DNA from: Nymphaea colorata
Lineage: Eukaryota > Streptophyta > Magnoliopsida > Nymphaeales > Nymphaeaceae
Length of the DNA stretch: 64,000 nt
Assembly: GCF_008831285.2 (NCBI RefSeq)
Contig: NC_045140.1
Location: 13,016,505-13,080,504 of the forward strand
Direction of reading: 5' to 3'
Part shown: positions 47,260-58,379 of the stretch, in pieces
Numbering within the stretch: position 1 is the first letter of the stretch
Layout: every line of letters starts with the position of its first letter
Translations under genes and position numbers: made by a program
The notes under the pieces: generated by a model
The model's input: only the letters and a program-made list of their open reading frames with translations
Databases searched by the model: none
What the model was told of the DNA's origin: nothing

Positions 47260-48441
47260 AATCTCCTATTTCTTCATTCCTTTTGCTGACTTCTCGAGTT
47301 CTGTAACGTCACAGAACCCTTCGATTTGATATGGTAATTGAAATTTTATACTGGAAGAGGCGTTTGGTACAACTGACGAGCACCTATGAGTGAAGCAGTG
47401 CTTCTATTTTTCTTTTTTTAACCAAGCTGGAGTCCTGTTTCACATGGTGTGAGCCAGATCTTGGTGCTGGAAAGAGACGGAATATATGCAAGGCTGGCTA
47501 CAGTGGTTGCAATTTTTTTTTTTTTTTTTTTTCTTAAATCAAAAGGGGAAAGTGGAGCTGAGCGGAGTGACTGAAATTCCACGAGAAGCCTTTTGGAAAG
47601 ATGACTTCTCGTGTTCCCTGGACCACTCATGATCTCATCCTCTCTGTGACTTCATGCAAGTCGAAACTCATACTCGTGCATCGAGTCAATTACAGTCCGG
47701 CCATAGATCGATCAGCAGTAATTCCCAATTTACCTGGCCATCTTGGCTCATTTGCTGTTAGTGGTAAGTTTGAGAAGAGCGCAATAATCTTACATTAGCG
47801 AGTGAGTGTTGTTTCAGTTGGATGGAGTGGGAAGGTCCACCTTCTTTCTTTTTTGGTATTGGACCCGGGATGACTTCTGCTTCTAACTAGCTTTCTCTCT
47901 TTTCCCTCTCCTCCCCCCACCCTCTTATTGTGTTGTCTAGTTACTCTTGCTTTCTTTGCTAATGTTTTTCTTTCATTATTTATATATAAGTGAGAGAAAG
48001 AGAGAGTGAGAGAAAGAGAGGCTTTACAGTTCATGGGAAGTGATAGGCTGGAAGATTTTTAATGGCAGGAGGGGACTTGTAGCAGCGCGACGAAATTGGT
48101 ATCCATCCTTGAGGAGATGTGTTCCACGATCTGCCTACCTACTTAGTGACTTGTAGCTCCCTCTAAATCTTATCTTAAAACACTCAAAACATTCGTTAAG
48201 AATTAAATAAACTAAGTAAAACTACTGTGTTCTCTCAAGGTTCTGTTAATTAATTGGAAAGGAATAAATAATAATACAAGCATAAAATGGTAAAATATTT
48301 AAACAGTAATAATCTGAATTCATTCATTTCATCTATTGGAGGGTTTTCCACTGATTGGGTATATAAACCAACTCATGAAAATTTAAAGAGAAAAACATAA
48401 AATTTTGATAAAAATAAATATAACGAATCAGGTTGTCTGTC
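47260..48441. other. Upstream region of the glycosyltransferase; no gene
   Basis: A poly-T run at 47513-47532, CT/AG-rich tracts at 47880-48020 and no coding frame. It presumably holds the glycosyltransferase promoter; no individual element can be assigned. Confidence 0.4.
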
Positions 48442-48534
48442 TGTTATGGGGAGGCATAAGAGGAGGAGCCTCCACGGCACCTCCCGTTGGCACGCAGGGA
48501 AGGAAAGGCTCCTTTTATGCCTTACCCCATAACA
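48442..48534. repeat. Inverted repeat, about 28-bp arms, possible small MITE or hairpin
   Basis: The left arm, TGTTATGGGGAGGCATAAGA..GGAGCC, faces a right arm whose inverse is TGTTATGGGGTAAGGCATAA..GGAGCC. The arms differ by short indels and enclose about 37 bp. No clear target duplication was seen. Confidence 0.55.
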
Positions 48535-50039
48535 TACAAGTTGCACTCCTTATATTAAGTAGAAATAGACGGTTAAATGAAATAAATTCAAATTTAACAT
48601 GTTTTTCTCATATCATGATCTAAACAGATTTGAATTCTATGAATAGGTACTTTTATTAACATGCTTTTATTGACGTGATTAAAAAAAAAAATCACGGTAA
48701 AATCTATGATTAACTAAACTAAGGATCATAGATCAGCCTTAGTGTTATCCATGTTTGAAATTACCCTTTTTTTCATTGATTGAATTGAGAAAATGTTTGG
48801 ATTTAAGATCCAAGGAGAGGGTTCTCATCATCAAATCTGAACCCCCTCAGACTCAGAATCAGGGGCTTCTTTCTGGAGGAAAACAAAGTAGATGTGAAAT
48901 CTATATTTTCAGTTTTAGTCAGTCAGCAGTAGCCCCACAAAACTAAGATTTCAGAGATCCCCTCGAATCTCAAATTTATTTATGGGGGGAAAGTAAAACA
49001 AAGGGTGTCTTCTTGTGAATCGTTTGATGAACATAAGATGCCCAAAGTTTGAGTCGTAAGAATTTGATTCGTTTAAACTAGACTCGGGTTAACATAAACA
49101 AAGTTAAACAAATTAAGCAAGTCTAGCAGAGCTCAACACTTTATAGTTGAGTCGAGCTTGAGCCTGTCCTATGGAGCTCGAATTGTTTGAGTTGAGAGGA
49201 GCTCGAGTTGGGTCAGTTCGAGCTCGACTCTGCTGTACTGGTTACTCGTCTAATTGGCTTAGGCGTCAATTTTATACGGCTAACCCAGTTTTCTCATGTA
49301 AATAACTATGAAAGAGGGAGAGGGGAGCTCATGTAAAAAAATGCAAAGGCAAAAAAGATGAAGGGCAAAAACCACTGAAAAGCAAGGGGGAGAGGGAAAG
49401 GGAGAGAGTGAGAGGCATCAAGTTCTAAAAGCATGGCATGAGAATCTCTTTTGGCTGTTGAAAGATAAAAGAAAAGGTTTCTTTTTCTCTACGCCAATGC
49501 CTGCCTCGTGCATATTTTGAGTATAAGGTGTGTTTGTTTTACTGTGGATCTCAGATTTATGGTGATTTGAGATATATATATCTATATGTGTGTGTGTGGT
49601 CGAACCCTCCTCCAATCTCATCTTAAATTCATGATTTCTCATATGTTGCATGAATTTAAGATGTATAAAACACCAAATTAAATTCTGGATCATCTACTCC
49701 CAGTATTGTATAAAGTAAAGCCTCATTCAATATCTACCTCTTTGGGTAAAGACACCTGCTGGGGAGTAGGCCCCCGACTTTTATCAATAAACAAAGGTTT
49801 GTATGTGTGTCATTCGGTACCTCACGACAGGCTCACATCACTTATGGTGCACTTGCTGACAATGGTTTATCAGGTTCAAATGGAGCCCCAGTCAGTCGTA
49901 TGTTCAGACTATTCGAAATTCATGGGCCACTTGATTATCAGAATCATGAGTTTCATTTGCTCCTCTAGAAAATACAAAAGCTGATACACCAAACTTCTTC
50001 TTTCCAACCCAAATATGCTTTGAGATGTTTAAAAGATCC
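48535..50039. other. No gene recognised; CGAGCTCGAG-rich patch at about 49080-49245
   Basis: The patch (GAGTCGAGCTTGAGCC, GGAGCTCGAATTG, CAGTTCGAGCTCGACTC) resembles the interior of the hAT-like element at 40910 but has no recognisable ends. The remainder includes a short (TG)n run at 49588-49601. Confidence 0.35.
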
Positions 50040-50360
50040 GCAAAAGAATCTGTTTGTACTCCAAATGATCAATTCTTAGTGCAAGCAAAGGGTCAGACGC
50101 TCAAAAAGCAAAACGGGGAAGCTTGTGTTAAGCAGAAGAGGAAAGTGGTGACTGACGAAGGAGGTGCTGGCTTGCTCAGACCGGAGGAGTGAAGCTGCTC
50201 TATAATTGCCCTATTGTCGTTGAGTGCAGCTCCGGGAGATGAGCTCTGGGTTGAGCTGTTTCACAAAAAATACCCAGTGTTGAAAGGTCTTAGGAATGTG
50301 GCTTCCAAAAACAAATCACTCATGGTTTTTCGAAGGAAGTGTTAAAAGCTGGTCGACCAT

Positions 50361-50405
<45 letters not shown>

Positions 50406-51130
50406 TAGCAATTGGAAAATTGGTGAAGGTCGAAATGGTTTTTGGATTGAAAACTGGTCTGGGTTGATACTCTGGAACAAGCTTGGTGTGGAGGAACAAA
50501 TTTATTTCGCTGCTTACGGAATGATGACAGTTCAACAAATTATTGATTCGGATTTAATTCTGGATCCCAAGTTTTCGAACTTTCTTCAACGTGTTCAAGT
50601 AGCTTGGCCACAACTTGAACAAGGTTTTAATGGCAAGCCACCCTCCCCAGTTAAAATAGCTGATAAATGGAGTGGGACAAGGAAACACTATTCCAAGGAG
50701 CCTTGGAGAAGATGGGTGTAGTCCAAAGACGCGTACGCTCCCGGCGGTGGTTCACTTATGTAGCCTGTGAGGGCCGGTTGCCCACACCTGATCGTCTCCA
50801 GCGCAACGGGGCGCCTCTTGCTAACTGCTGGTGTCTTCTGCAAGAAGAATGTTGAAAGTGCTAACCACATCTTTCTGGAACGCAAATATGTCTGCAGGAC
50901 ATGGTTATTCATTGCAAAGCAATTTAACTAGAAAGCTCCAATCCGCTCCTCAATCATTGATTTATTAAAGTGTTCGTATAGCCAAAGTTCTAAGAGCTTG
51001 TTGGAGGACATTGCTTCCAAACGGTCATATGGGTACCATGGAAAGGTAGAAAGGCTGCTAACAGAACGATGTCCCCTGCAGGCTTGCTGAAACAGGTCTG
51101 GGCGTCATGTGTGGAGCAGTTTCAAGCCAA
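50040..51130 (+). pseudogene. LINE reverse-transcriptase C-terminal region with zinc-binding domain, decayed
   Basis: Frames in order: GGAGLLRPEE (about 50160), DELWVELFHKKYPVLKGLRN (50240), GRNGFWIENWSGLILWNKLG (50428-50490), then FTYVACEGRLPTPDRLQRNG, APLANCWC and KKNVESANHIFLE (50745-50880). This matches the segment downstream of RT in plant L1-type LINEs, where ACEGRLPTxDRLxxRG...C..C...E..NHIFxEC forms a zinc-binding domain. Stops and frame changes are frequent, and a (TA)n(GA)n microsatellite (50361-50406) interrupts it. It is on the plus strand, unrelated in position to the minus-strand LINE at 40 kb. Confidence 0.75.
50361..50406. repeat. (TA)n(GA)n microsatellite
   Basis: About twelve TA units are followed directly by about eleven GA units. 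Confidence 0.95.
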
Positions 51131-52743
51131 TTCCGTAACAAAACAAGAGAAGTAGCGAAAATTAGATTAGAGGATGGATGAAATCCTCTATAATTCCAGG
51201 GGATTGGCCTGCTCTTGGTCCTAGAAAGATGTGTATTAATATAGCTTCTCCAACAGCCCTAAGGTGCCTGATGGGTGGTGGTTGGACTCGAGCACGGCCC
51301 TAACATTGGACTCGAAGTTCTGTAGGAGGCTGCTCTCTCCCTTGCCCAAGTCTGAGATGCTCACCTTTGCCCTGCAAAACAGTCAGACGGAGGAAACTAT
51401 TGATATTATCATAGGTTCCAGCAACAAAGAATCGCTTGCAAGATTAAAACGTATGCTGGAAAGGAGAACTCCAGTCTGGAGCTCTCTAAAAACGTACAGT
51501 AATCTTTTTGCAAAATTCCGCATCACGCATGAAAGCCCTGCTCTTGATCATCTGTATATGCTTCCCAATTTTTGACTAGCTGCTAACCCTATGTTTTTGT
51601 TCGCACCAGCTATCTTTGGTTTCCTCTGTATATTTCCATTTGTTTGCTTCTTTAGCTTATTAATGAAAAGTTTTGGAAGGCTCTCCCAGCAGGAATGATG
51701 CGGAAGTGGAGACAGCTCCGTGCTTTACTGCGAATGTCAATGTCGGCATCAGACCCTCCTGACATAGTGTATCGGCCTGTATCGCCTTATTTTTCAATTG
51801 AATTAAAAAATAATAATTAATATATTTAAAATTGGTTTAAAAATGAAAAAAAAAATCACGTAGAGGTCAACATCACATCGGGACCAGAATTCAGCCAGGT
51901 ACAAATATTGCCACTTCTTCATTAGACAGTATAAAGTATAAACCACAGATTTCATCAGTTACGATAACTCTATAGGAAGCAAGTTGTTCGTCAACATAAT
52001 ATTTCTTTTATTTTCTGCGTCAAGAGATCTTAACTATTTAACATTCAACCTCTCAAGTTCCCTACTCACCTGGATGCTCGGTCGGGCTCAATGGTCAAGC
52101 TGGAGGATATCAAGATTTTAAGAATCACGCTGAGATTATACACCCATCTTGTCAATCCAAGGCACACAAACACATAAATAATCGGATTACCTTGAAGGAA
52201 AGCTATTCAATGATTAAATCCTCAGGAACCACCCATGCAAGCCACAATTAAGTTTGGTAACAGGAGAAAATTACCAACGCTTATGAATAAATTAAGAAGC
52301 ATTCCAAGGACAAGACAATTTTCTACCATCACTTGAGCGATAGATGCAAATCTAGATGATGCCACACAAATATGAATGGGAAATAGTTGGTTTCTGCTAC
52401 AAATGAAACGAGAAAGCATAGATTTCTACTGCCATCTGAAATCATAATATCATATTATGAGTATTCATGCCAAATTTTGTGAAATGAATCAATAAAAAAC
52501 CACAGAACCAAGGCTCCAACTCTTGTACCATTAATTAGAATTAACATAGATCTCACTATGATTGGAACTTCTATCTCCACCATATAAAAACAGCTATCAT
52601 GAGCTAAACATATAAAATACGTGCATCATGTCTACAAGTATTTCTATTTCCAACCAAAGTAACAGAGAAAAGTAAGAGGTGAACTGCCATAATGTTTGAA
52701 TGTGAAGGAAACATGAGGAAAACATTGGTCCCTTCGATAATTT
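51131..52743. other. No recognised gene; one unassigned open frame
   Basis: An open frame at 51264-51575 (+) encodes 103 residues with SPLPKSEMLTFALQNSQTEE and IIIGSSNKESLARLKRML. I do not recognise it; it could be a LINE 3' remnant or a gene fragment. The last few hundred bases before 52744 are the likely 3' UTR of the minus-strand signal peptidase gene. Confidence 0.35.
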
Positions 52744-53031
52744 CTACTTCTGATATCCCTTGGCGGTTCTCTTCTTAGTATTTGAAGTTTGAATATCTGG
52801 CTTCGGGTTCAGTTCAGCAAGTGAAGGATCCAACCAATTCAGTTGATGGCGATTGAAGAAAGGCCAGTTAGGAACAGTGATCAGCATAGTCAGCAAAACA
52901 CCAGCTGCATAGATGATAAGCATGTTCTGGAATGAACTCATCATATAACCAGTGACAAAGGCAATAAATGCAAAGATGGCTAACATCGCCTGCATCAGAT
53001 TTTCTGAGAGCTTCTGCCCTTGCCAGTCCAT
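52744..53031 (-). CDS. SPCS1: Signal peptidase complex subunit 1 (SPC12/SPCS1)
   Basis: 95 residues, the normal length for plant SPCS1. It starts MDWQGQKLSENLMQAMLAI, has two transmembrane helices (about residues 14-34 and 39-56) and the family signature TVPNWPFFNRHQLNWLDP (about 59-76), then a polar tail ending TAKGYQK. SPCS1 is a small, non-catalytic ER-membrane subunit of the complex that removes signal peptides; both termini face the cytosol in the family. The coding exon is single. A splice acceptor (AACAATTCTAG) lies directly before the ATG, so the 5' UTR is spliced to an exon starting at 54273. No stop or shift interrupts it, and it looks functional. Confidence 0.95.
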   Translation of the reverse strand: MDWQGQKLSENLMQAMLAIFAFIAFVTGYMMSSFQNMLIIYAAGVLLTMLITVPNWPFFNRHQLNWLDPSLAELNPKPDIQTSNTKKRTAKGYQK

Positions 53032-54272
53032 CTAGAATTGTTAAAGACAAAGAAATCAATAAGAACATCATAACTTCGAATGGAAGGTCTCAAAAAGAAA
53101 CCCTACAACAAAAACTAGCGAAAACCTTTCTTAGTTATTAAAATGCCACGACCGTTTCCCTATCTGAAAATGTATACAAGTAATAAGTGTAAGAATACAC
53201 CATGACGGAAGCAAGAAGGACTGTCATCATAAAAATTCACAATGTCCTACGTAGTACAAAAACCTAATTACAATAAATTCTGAACATCCATAAGATTCCA
53301 TTTCTTTTAAAAAAGGTTGATGCTTTCTCAATCAAAAAACACATGCAATTCTAGGATTACTCCTTGGGGCAGGGTCTTCCATGCGTACTTTATCTGCACT
53401 CATCAGAGGACACATAAACGGTAAGGGTTCATTCCGTACTATATCATAGACATATTACCAATTGCCATTACATCACAGGAAATTGCAGAAAAAGAGTAGA
53501 AAGTCGTCATTCAGCCCCAAAGGTCTCTGGCTACCTCATGTTTAAAGCTGCATCTTATGGATCTCTCCAGAATGGACATTGACAACGAAATAAAAAATTA
53601 ACCGACAGGCTGCTATGTAATTTTCCCGTGGAGACGATGTCTAACCTCATTCCCTACTATAAACAGAAAGGAGGACCATATCAAACAACAACATCCACCA
53701 CCAGGATGCTGATTCTAAACCACAAACCCTAGAATCAGCAACCCAAGCAAATTTAATTAGATTCGCAGGAATCCCAATGACAGAATAATGCTAAAGACAA
53801 AGATGATTATGAATTTATGACAAGGCTCCACTTCTTGCGACCACAAGAAAACGGTTGTTCAGCCAAAAGATTACACGAAACACCAACCGCAGAAGAAAAC
53901 CTAGAAAGGAAATACACGAACATCACACGATTAAACTAATCCTTGAGAAACACTCTCTATCTACTGACCGTAAAAATTTTTTATTCCTAAATTAGACCAA
54001 GATCGACATGCAATTACCACTCTCACCTTAGAGAAAAACCGAAACAAAACAAATCCTCGAACAGAAAGCAAAAAAGTCACGAGATTACACATCTCCCATT
54101 CCTAAAAGAGGGATCTCCTTCACGCCGCTTCGGGCCAAAGAATGTTAACAGATCAAAATCGAGGGAATTAATCGGAACTTAATTGGGAGCTAAGACCTAC
54201 AAACAAGATGCCCACTGTGAGCAAGAGAGACCGGAGGAGGACTAGAGAAAGAAGAAAGAAGACGTTGAATAC
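53032..54272 (-). other. 5' UTR intron of the signal peptidase subunit gene
   Basis: The donor GGCAG|GTATTC is at 54273/54272 and the acceptor TTCTAG is at 53032, immediately before the start codon. The intron is 1241 bp with no coding frame. Introns of this kind often raise expression in plants; whether this one does is unknown. Confidence 0.7.
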
Positions 54273-54440
54273 CTGCCCAGGCCGGAGGATGATGGCGACG
54301 ACGGCTTCAGATCGGGCGCGCCGCAGAGGAGACAGGGGAAGCAGGTAGGGAGTGGTAAAGCGACGTCGACGTCACCACCGGTCGCCGGCGGAACTCGATC
54401 GGAGAGGAGGTAACGCAGAAAGGGGTGAGAGTATGAGGAG
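54273..54440 (-). other. 5' UTR exon and promoter-proximal region of the signal peptidase gene
   Basis: GC-rich sequence on the minus strand with CCGGCGACCGG and CGCGCCCGATC phrases. The exact transcription start cannot be seen. Confidence 0.45.
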
Positions 54441-57400
54441 AAAGAATGGTCCTCAATAATTTAATGCAAACAACGGACGATATGTCCGTATCGGCGTCCT
54501 TCGGTCGTGCTTCGGGTCGGTCTGATCATCGCTCGACTCGATACTTAAAAACTCGGCCCCGGTCGGTTCAAAGACTTGGTGCCTGTCCAAGCTTGAAGTG
54601 TCAGATCCCTTCTTGGACTTCAACCTTCATTTTCTAATTAAGCTTATTTTAAAATAAATTCATTAAATTTTAACAAACTAATGAATGATAGCATTATATT
54701 AATAAATGGCAATTATAGTTTCAAGCCAGGTTCTTAACCGAAAGAATCGTTTCTTTTAAGATGGGCTCAAGCTCGGTCTGACCTTGTTGAAGTCGGTTTG
54801 AGTTCGGGAAAGTTAGGCGCATCTTGAATCCATGCATCACAAATGGATCAGCAGCAGTGATAGTCCAGTTCCGGTCGTCGGTCTATAAGCAGCGACAATT
54901 GCCTCTGATGCTCCGTTCCGTTAACTGGAAACCATGGACTATAACTCTTTCATTTTTTTAGATAATTTACAACAAAACCAGTTCTCAAACTACTGTTAGT
55001 CTGTTAGGAACAATAACTTTTATACGGGGTGCATATCTTACTTTTTTAAAAAAAAAACAATGAAAATATAATAAATTAAAATTCAAAAAAAAAAAAAAAG
55101 AAGAAGATGCTATAGTAGCCGACAAAGAAGGATGGGTATAGCCGTGTGTGCCGAATCAGGATACAACACAGATATCGATATTTAAGGCTGAGATGCAGAT
55201 CCTCACGTCACGATTGGCATTGCTTATTGCAAATTAATAACTAGTCTTTTCCCCAGTAATAAGCTGCATTTGTTTCCCAGAAAAAAGGTTTTGCATTTTT
55301 CATGAAATTTACTACTACACAGGTGTCAAAGATCTTCTTTTTATGACAAAGAAAGTAATCTAGAAGTAAACCACAGACACTTACTGAAATACGTGTAATA
55401 TTTTGAGAGTCAATGAATGAAAGTGTCTTCATTCTTGTAATAAAGCAAGCTAGCAAGAGAAGACTGCACCTTCTCTGATCCCAGAGAAGATGCTTCAACA
55501 CCACGTTCCACGTCCTAAATTTATCATTGTCATAAATATTCTCATTTTTCAAAAGGTGTAAAAAAATGTAAAGGAGCAGCAAAAGGTAGCAATCTTTTGA
55601 AAAAAAAAAAAAAAAAAAACGAAAATATCGCCTCATTTCAGAAAAATGGTTTCATCGTATTCTAAATATTTTAAGAAAATATTCACATTTTTCAAAAGGT
55701 GTAGAAAAAATGGAAAATAAAGAAAAAATTGTAAAGAAGCAAAAGATGGCAATATTTTGAAAAAAAAAAAAACTTTACAACCAAAACATGGCACTTTTTC
55801 TCACTTGATAAAAGAAAAATGCTTTCACCAAATTAAACGTTTTAAAATCCTCAACATGCGATCAAAACCTCACATTTGAGATGGGACCAAAAAAAGGGGG
55901 TAGTTGTTTTCTGACGACCTCAAGTCCTCAGATCAGATCAGATCAGATCAGATCAGAGAGATCACCCCCAATCTCGATACTCGTCGGCATCGATGATCAA
56001 ATAGGTACGAATAGGAGTCCGGAAGATGGTCTTCAGAGGCGACAACCGTGTCTCCCCGACAGTTCACATGGAAGCAGAGAAATAGCAGACAGTCGGGACG
56101 TACTTGACATGCACACTCCACATAACGTTGGTGCAAGAGTACAGACAGGTACATGTTCAGCCCCCTATGCATTTTCATATCAATAATTCAGTTGAACGGA
56201 CGGACAACTTTGGCAGTTGGCACGTAGAAGACGAACCATAATGGGACTAGAAGCTCATTTCAACCAATTCCTACTCCGTCTGATGACTTGAGAAACTAAA
56301 AAAAAAAAAAAACAGAGGAAACAAATAACCCTTCGTTGAATTTTTTACAATACATTGTTTTTTGTAAACTTTATGAACTCAGGCAGGCCTTCCAAATGGA
56401 CATCATAAAGAAAAACGTTACATCATCATCTGCCATCAGAGGAAGGGAATTAGGCAAAGTATCCAAGTTTCTTCTAGCTAGAAAATGTCACCTGTACATC
56501 TGACAACATTCTAAATAAGAAGATAAAACCGAAATTAATAGTTATGCAATATGGAATAAAATGAGTGTCAGGCGCCAGTAATAGTCATGCTTGAAGGGGT
56601 GAAGACAAAATACTAAATAGTAAATTGAAACATAGCAAAGAGTCACCTGCTAGTAGAGGATGAAGTAAACGAATGTCAATCCTACCATGATATACATATT
56701 GTCACAAGAAACAACGTTCCTATAACTCCCATACCCAAAGAAACATAAGATCCCATAACTCGAACCATTGGTGACATGCCAATCCCCATAGATTAGATCA
56801 AACTTGGAGAAATTGCTGATATTTTTTCCTGGTTTATGTGTTTCCACGAGCTAGACGCTCTGTGGCACATAACTTCATCTACATATATCAATTCAGTTTT
56901 GTTTCAGAAAAAAAGTCCCAAGCTGCTAACTCTGATCCGAGTGAATTGAGTGGAGCACCCGAACTTTGTAAATATGTTTGAACAAGAAACAAACATGCAC
57001 CATTTCTAATGCGGGAAAGCATGACAGGAGTTATGGTCCTTGGGTCAATACAAATTAACCTTGCAATAGTAGTTCCCTTAGGTTGAAGAGACACGAGGAA
57101 AGAGTGCACAAAATGTTGAACATATACATTTCATCTTGGCATTCAGCAAGATTAAGTTTAAGTTTACTTGTTTATAAGACCCATCATTCATCAATTGTGC
57201 ATGTGAATGAGCTGCAAAAATGTTCCTAATCATGCAGTCATTCTTGAAGATGGTCCACGCTTGAATGACAGAATCGAGGAAACTTTATCTAAGGACACAA
57301 AATGAGCACAAATCTAAGGCGCTTTCTTCATTCATCAAATCAAAGGCATTATTGGTTTCTCCAAACGCCAAACTGCCAACCCTCTGATGGAGATATTCAT

Positions 57401-58379
57401 CTTCCTTGAGTTCCTGCCACAAATAACAGTTTAGTTAGCTCAGTTTTGGCTTGAGTTTTCCATTTTCTGGTCAATGAGTAATATTAACCACAACGAACAG
57501 GGACAGGCAACACCTTCTTCAGTACTTATTTACAAGCCATGGTATTTGAGACCGGCACTTGAACCACCAAATGCAGTATCCCTTCCGAACATGCCCGCTC
57601 ATGACCTGAATCTGATCTCCTAGGTATTTACATCATCTGAATGTGAATCTTTTACATCAGTACCCTTGGCCATATACACAAATCATATCTCAACAACATT
57701 TAAATTGGTCTAGACCACAAAAGACAAATGATAATGCTTGAAACGATATTCAAATTGGTGTATCTGCATCCAATGTCTCTGAAAGATATGCTCAAATGAG
57801 GGGACTAAACAATAATTTCGTAAGTAACAAACAACTGGTTGTAAAAATATGAAAGGCATCAACCAACAATAACCAAGTGGTCACCCACCTACACCAGAAG
57901 CCACATCAAATGGTTATTGGTTAGCTTCCACATTTCCATACCATGGACATACTTATATAATACATTCCATTTGCAGATCACGCATGTAGCATATGGTATC
58001 TTTATAAGAGAAGAAACAATCATAAAAAGCACAACTAATTGCAAAAAGCCAATAAAATCAAACAAACTTAAACCTGAACCATCACTAAAAGTTGAATCAA
58101 TAGTCAAGCAGATGCTCACCAGATAACAGAATAGGTATTTACAATAGAATATGAAAACAATTACACAACAACAAGAAACAGTTCTTGAATCTTCTCTTAC
58201 TCATGCCCAAACACAGCAATTGTGGATTAGCAAAAAGTATCTGTTTGACCTTTTCTGCTTCTAAAATTCTTGTAACATGCAAAAAATTAAAGTCATGAAT
58301 CTTTGAATGTCATTACAGTACATTTAGGAGATGGTAACCTAACAGAATAATACATGAACTGTTACGTCATGGCATCCTA
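54441..58379. other. No gene recognised; repeats and a GTCGG-rich patch
   Basis: At 54490-54830, phrases such as CTTCGGGTCGGTC, GGCCCCGGTCGG and AAGCTCGGTC recall the motif-dense hAT-like islands, but no ends or duplication were found. (GATCA)n, about five units, is at 55931-55956. Poly-A runs occur at 55088-55100, 55600-55619 and 56299-56313. Short frames at 55241-55636 and 56650-57109 are not convincing as genes. Confidence 0.4.

Noticed and set aside
50361-50406. CRISPR-like or regulatory repeat
   Set aside because: Simple (TA)n(GA)n microsatellite. There is no repeat-spacer structure anywhere in the window, and the DNA is eukaryotic.
55931-55956. (GATCA)n as a structured site
   Set aside because: Five pentamer units with no surrounding structure. 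Treated as simple repeat.
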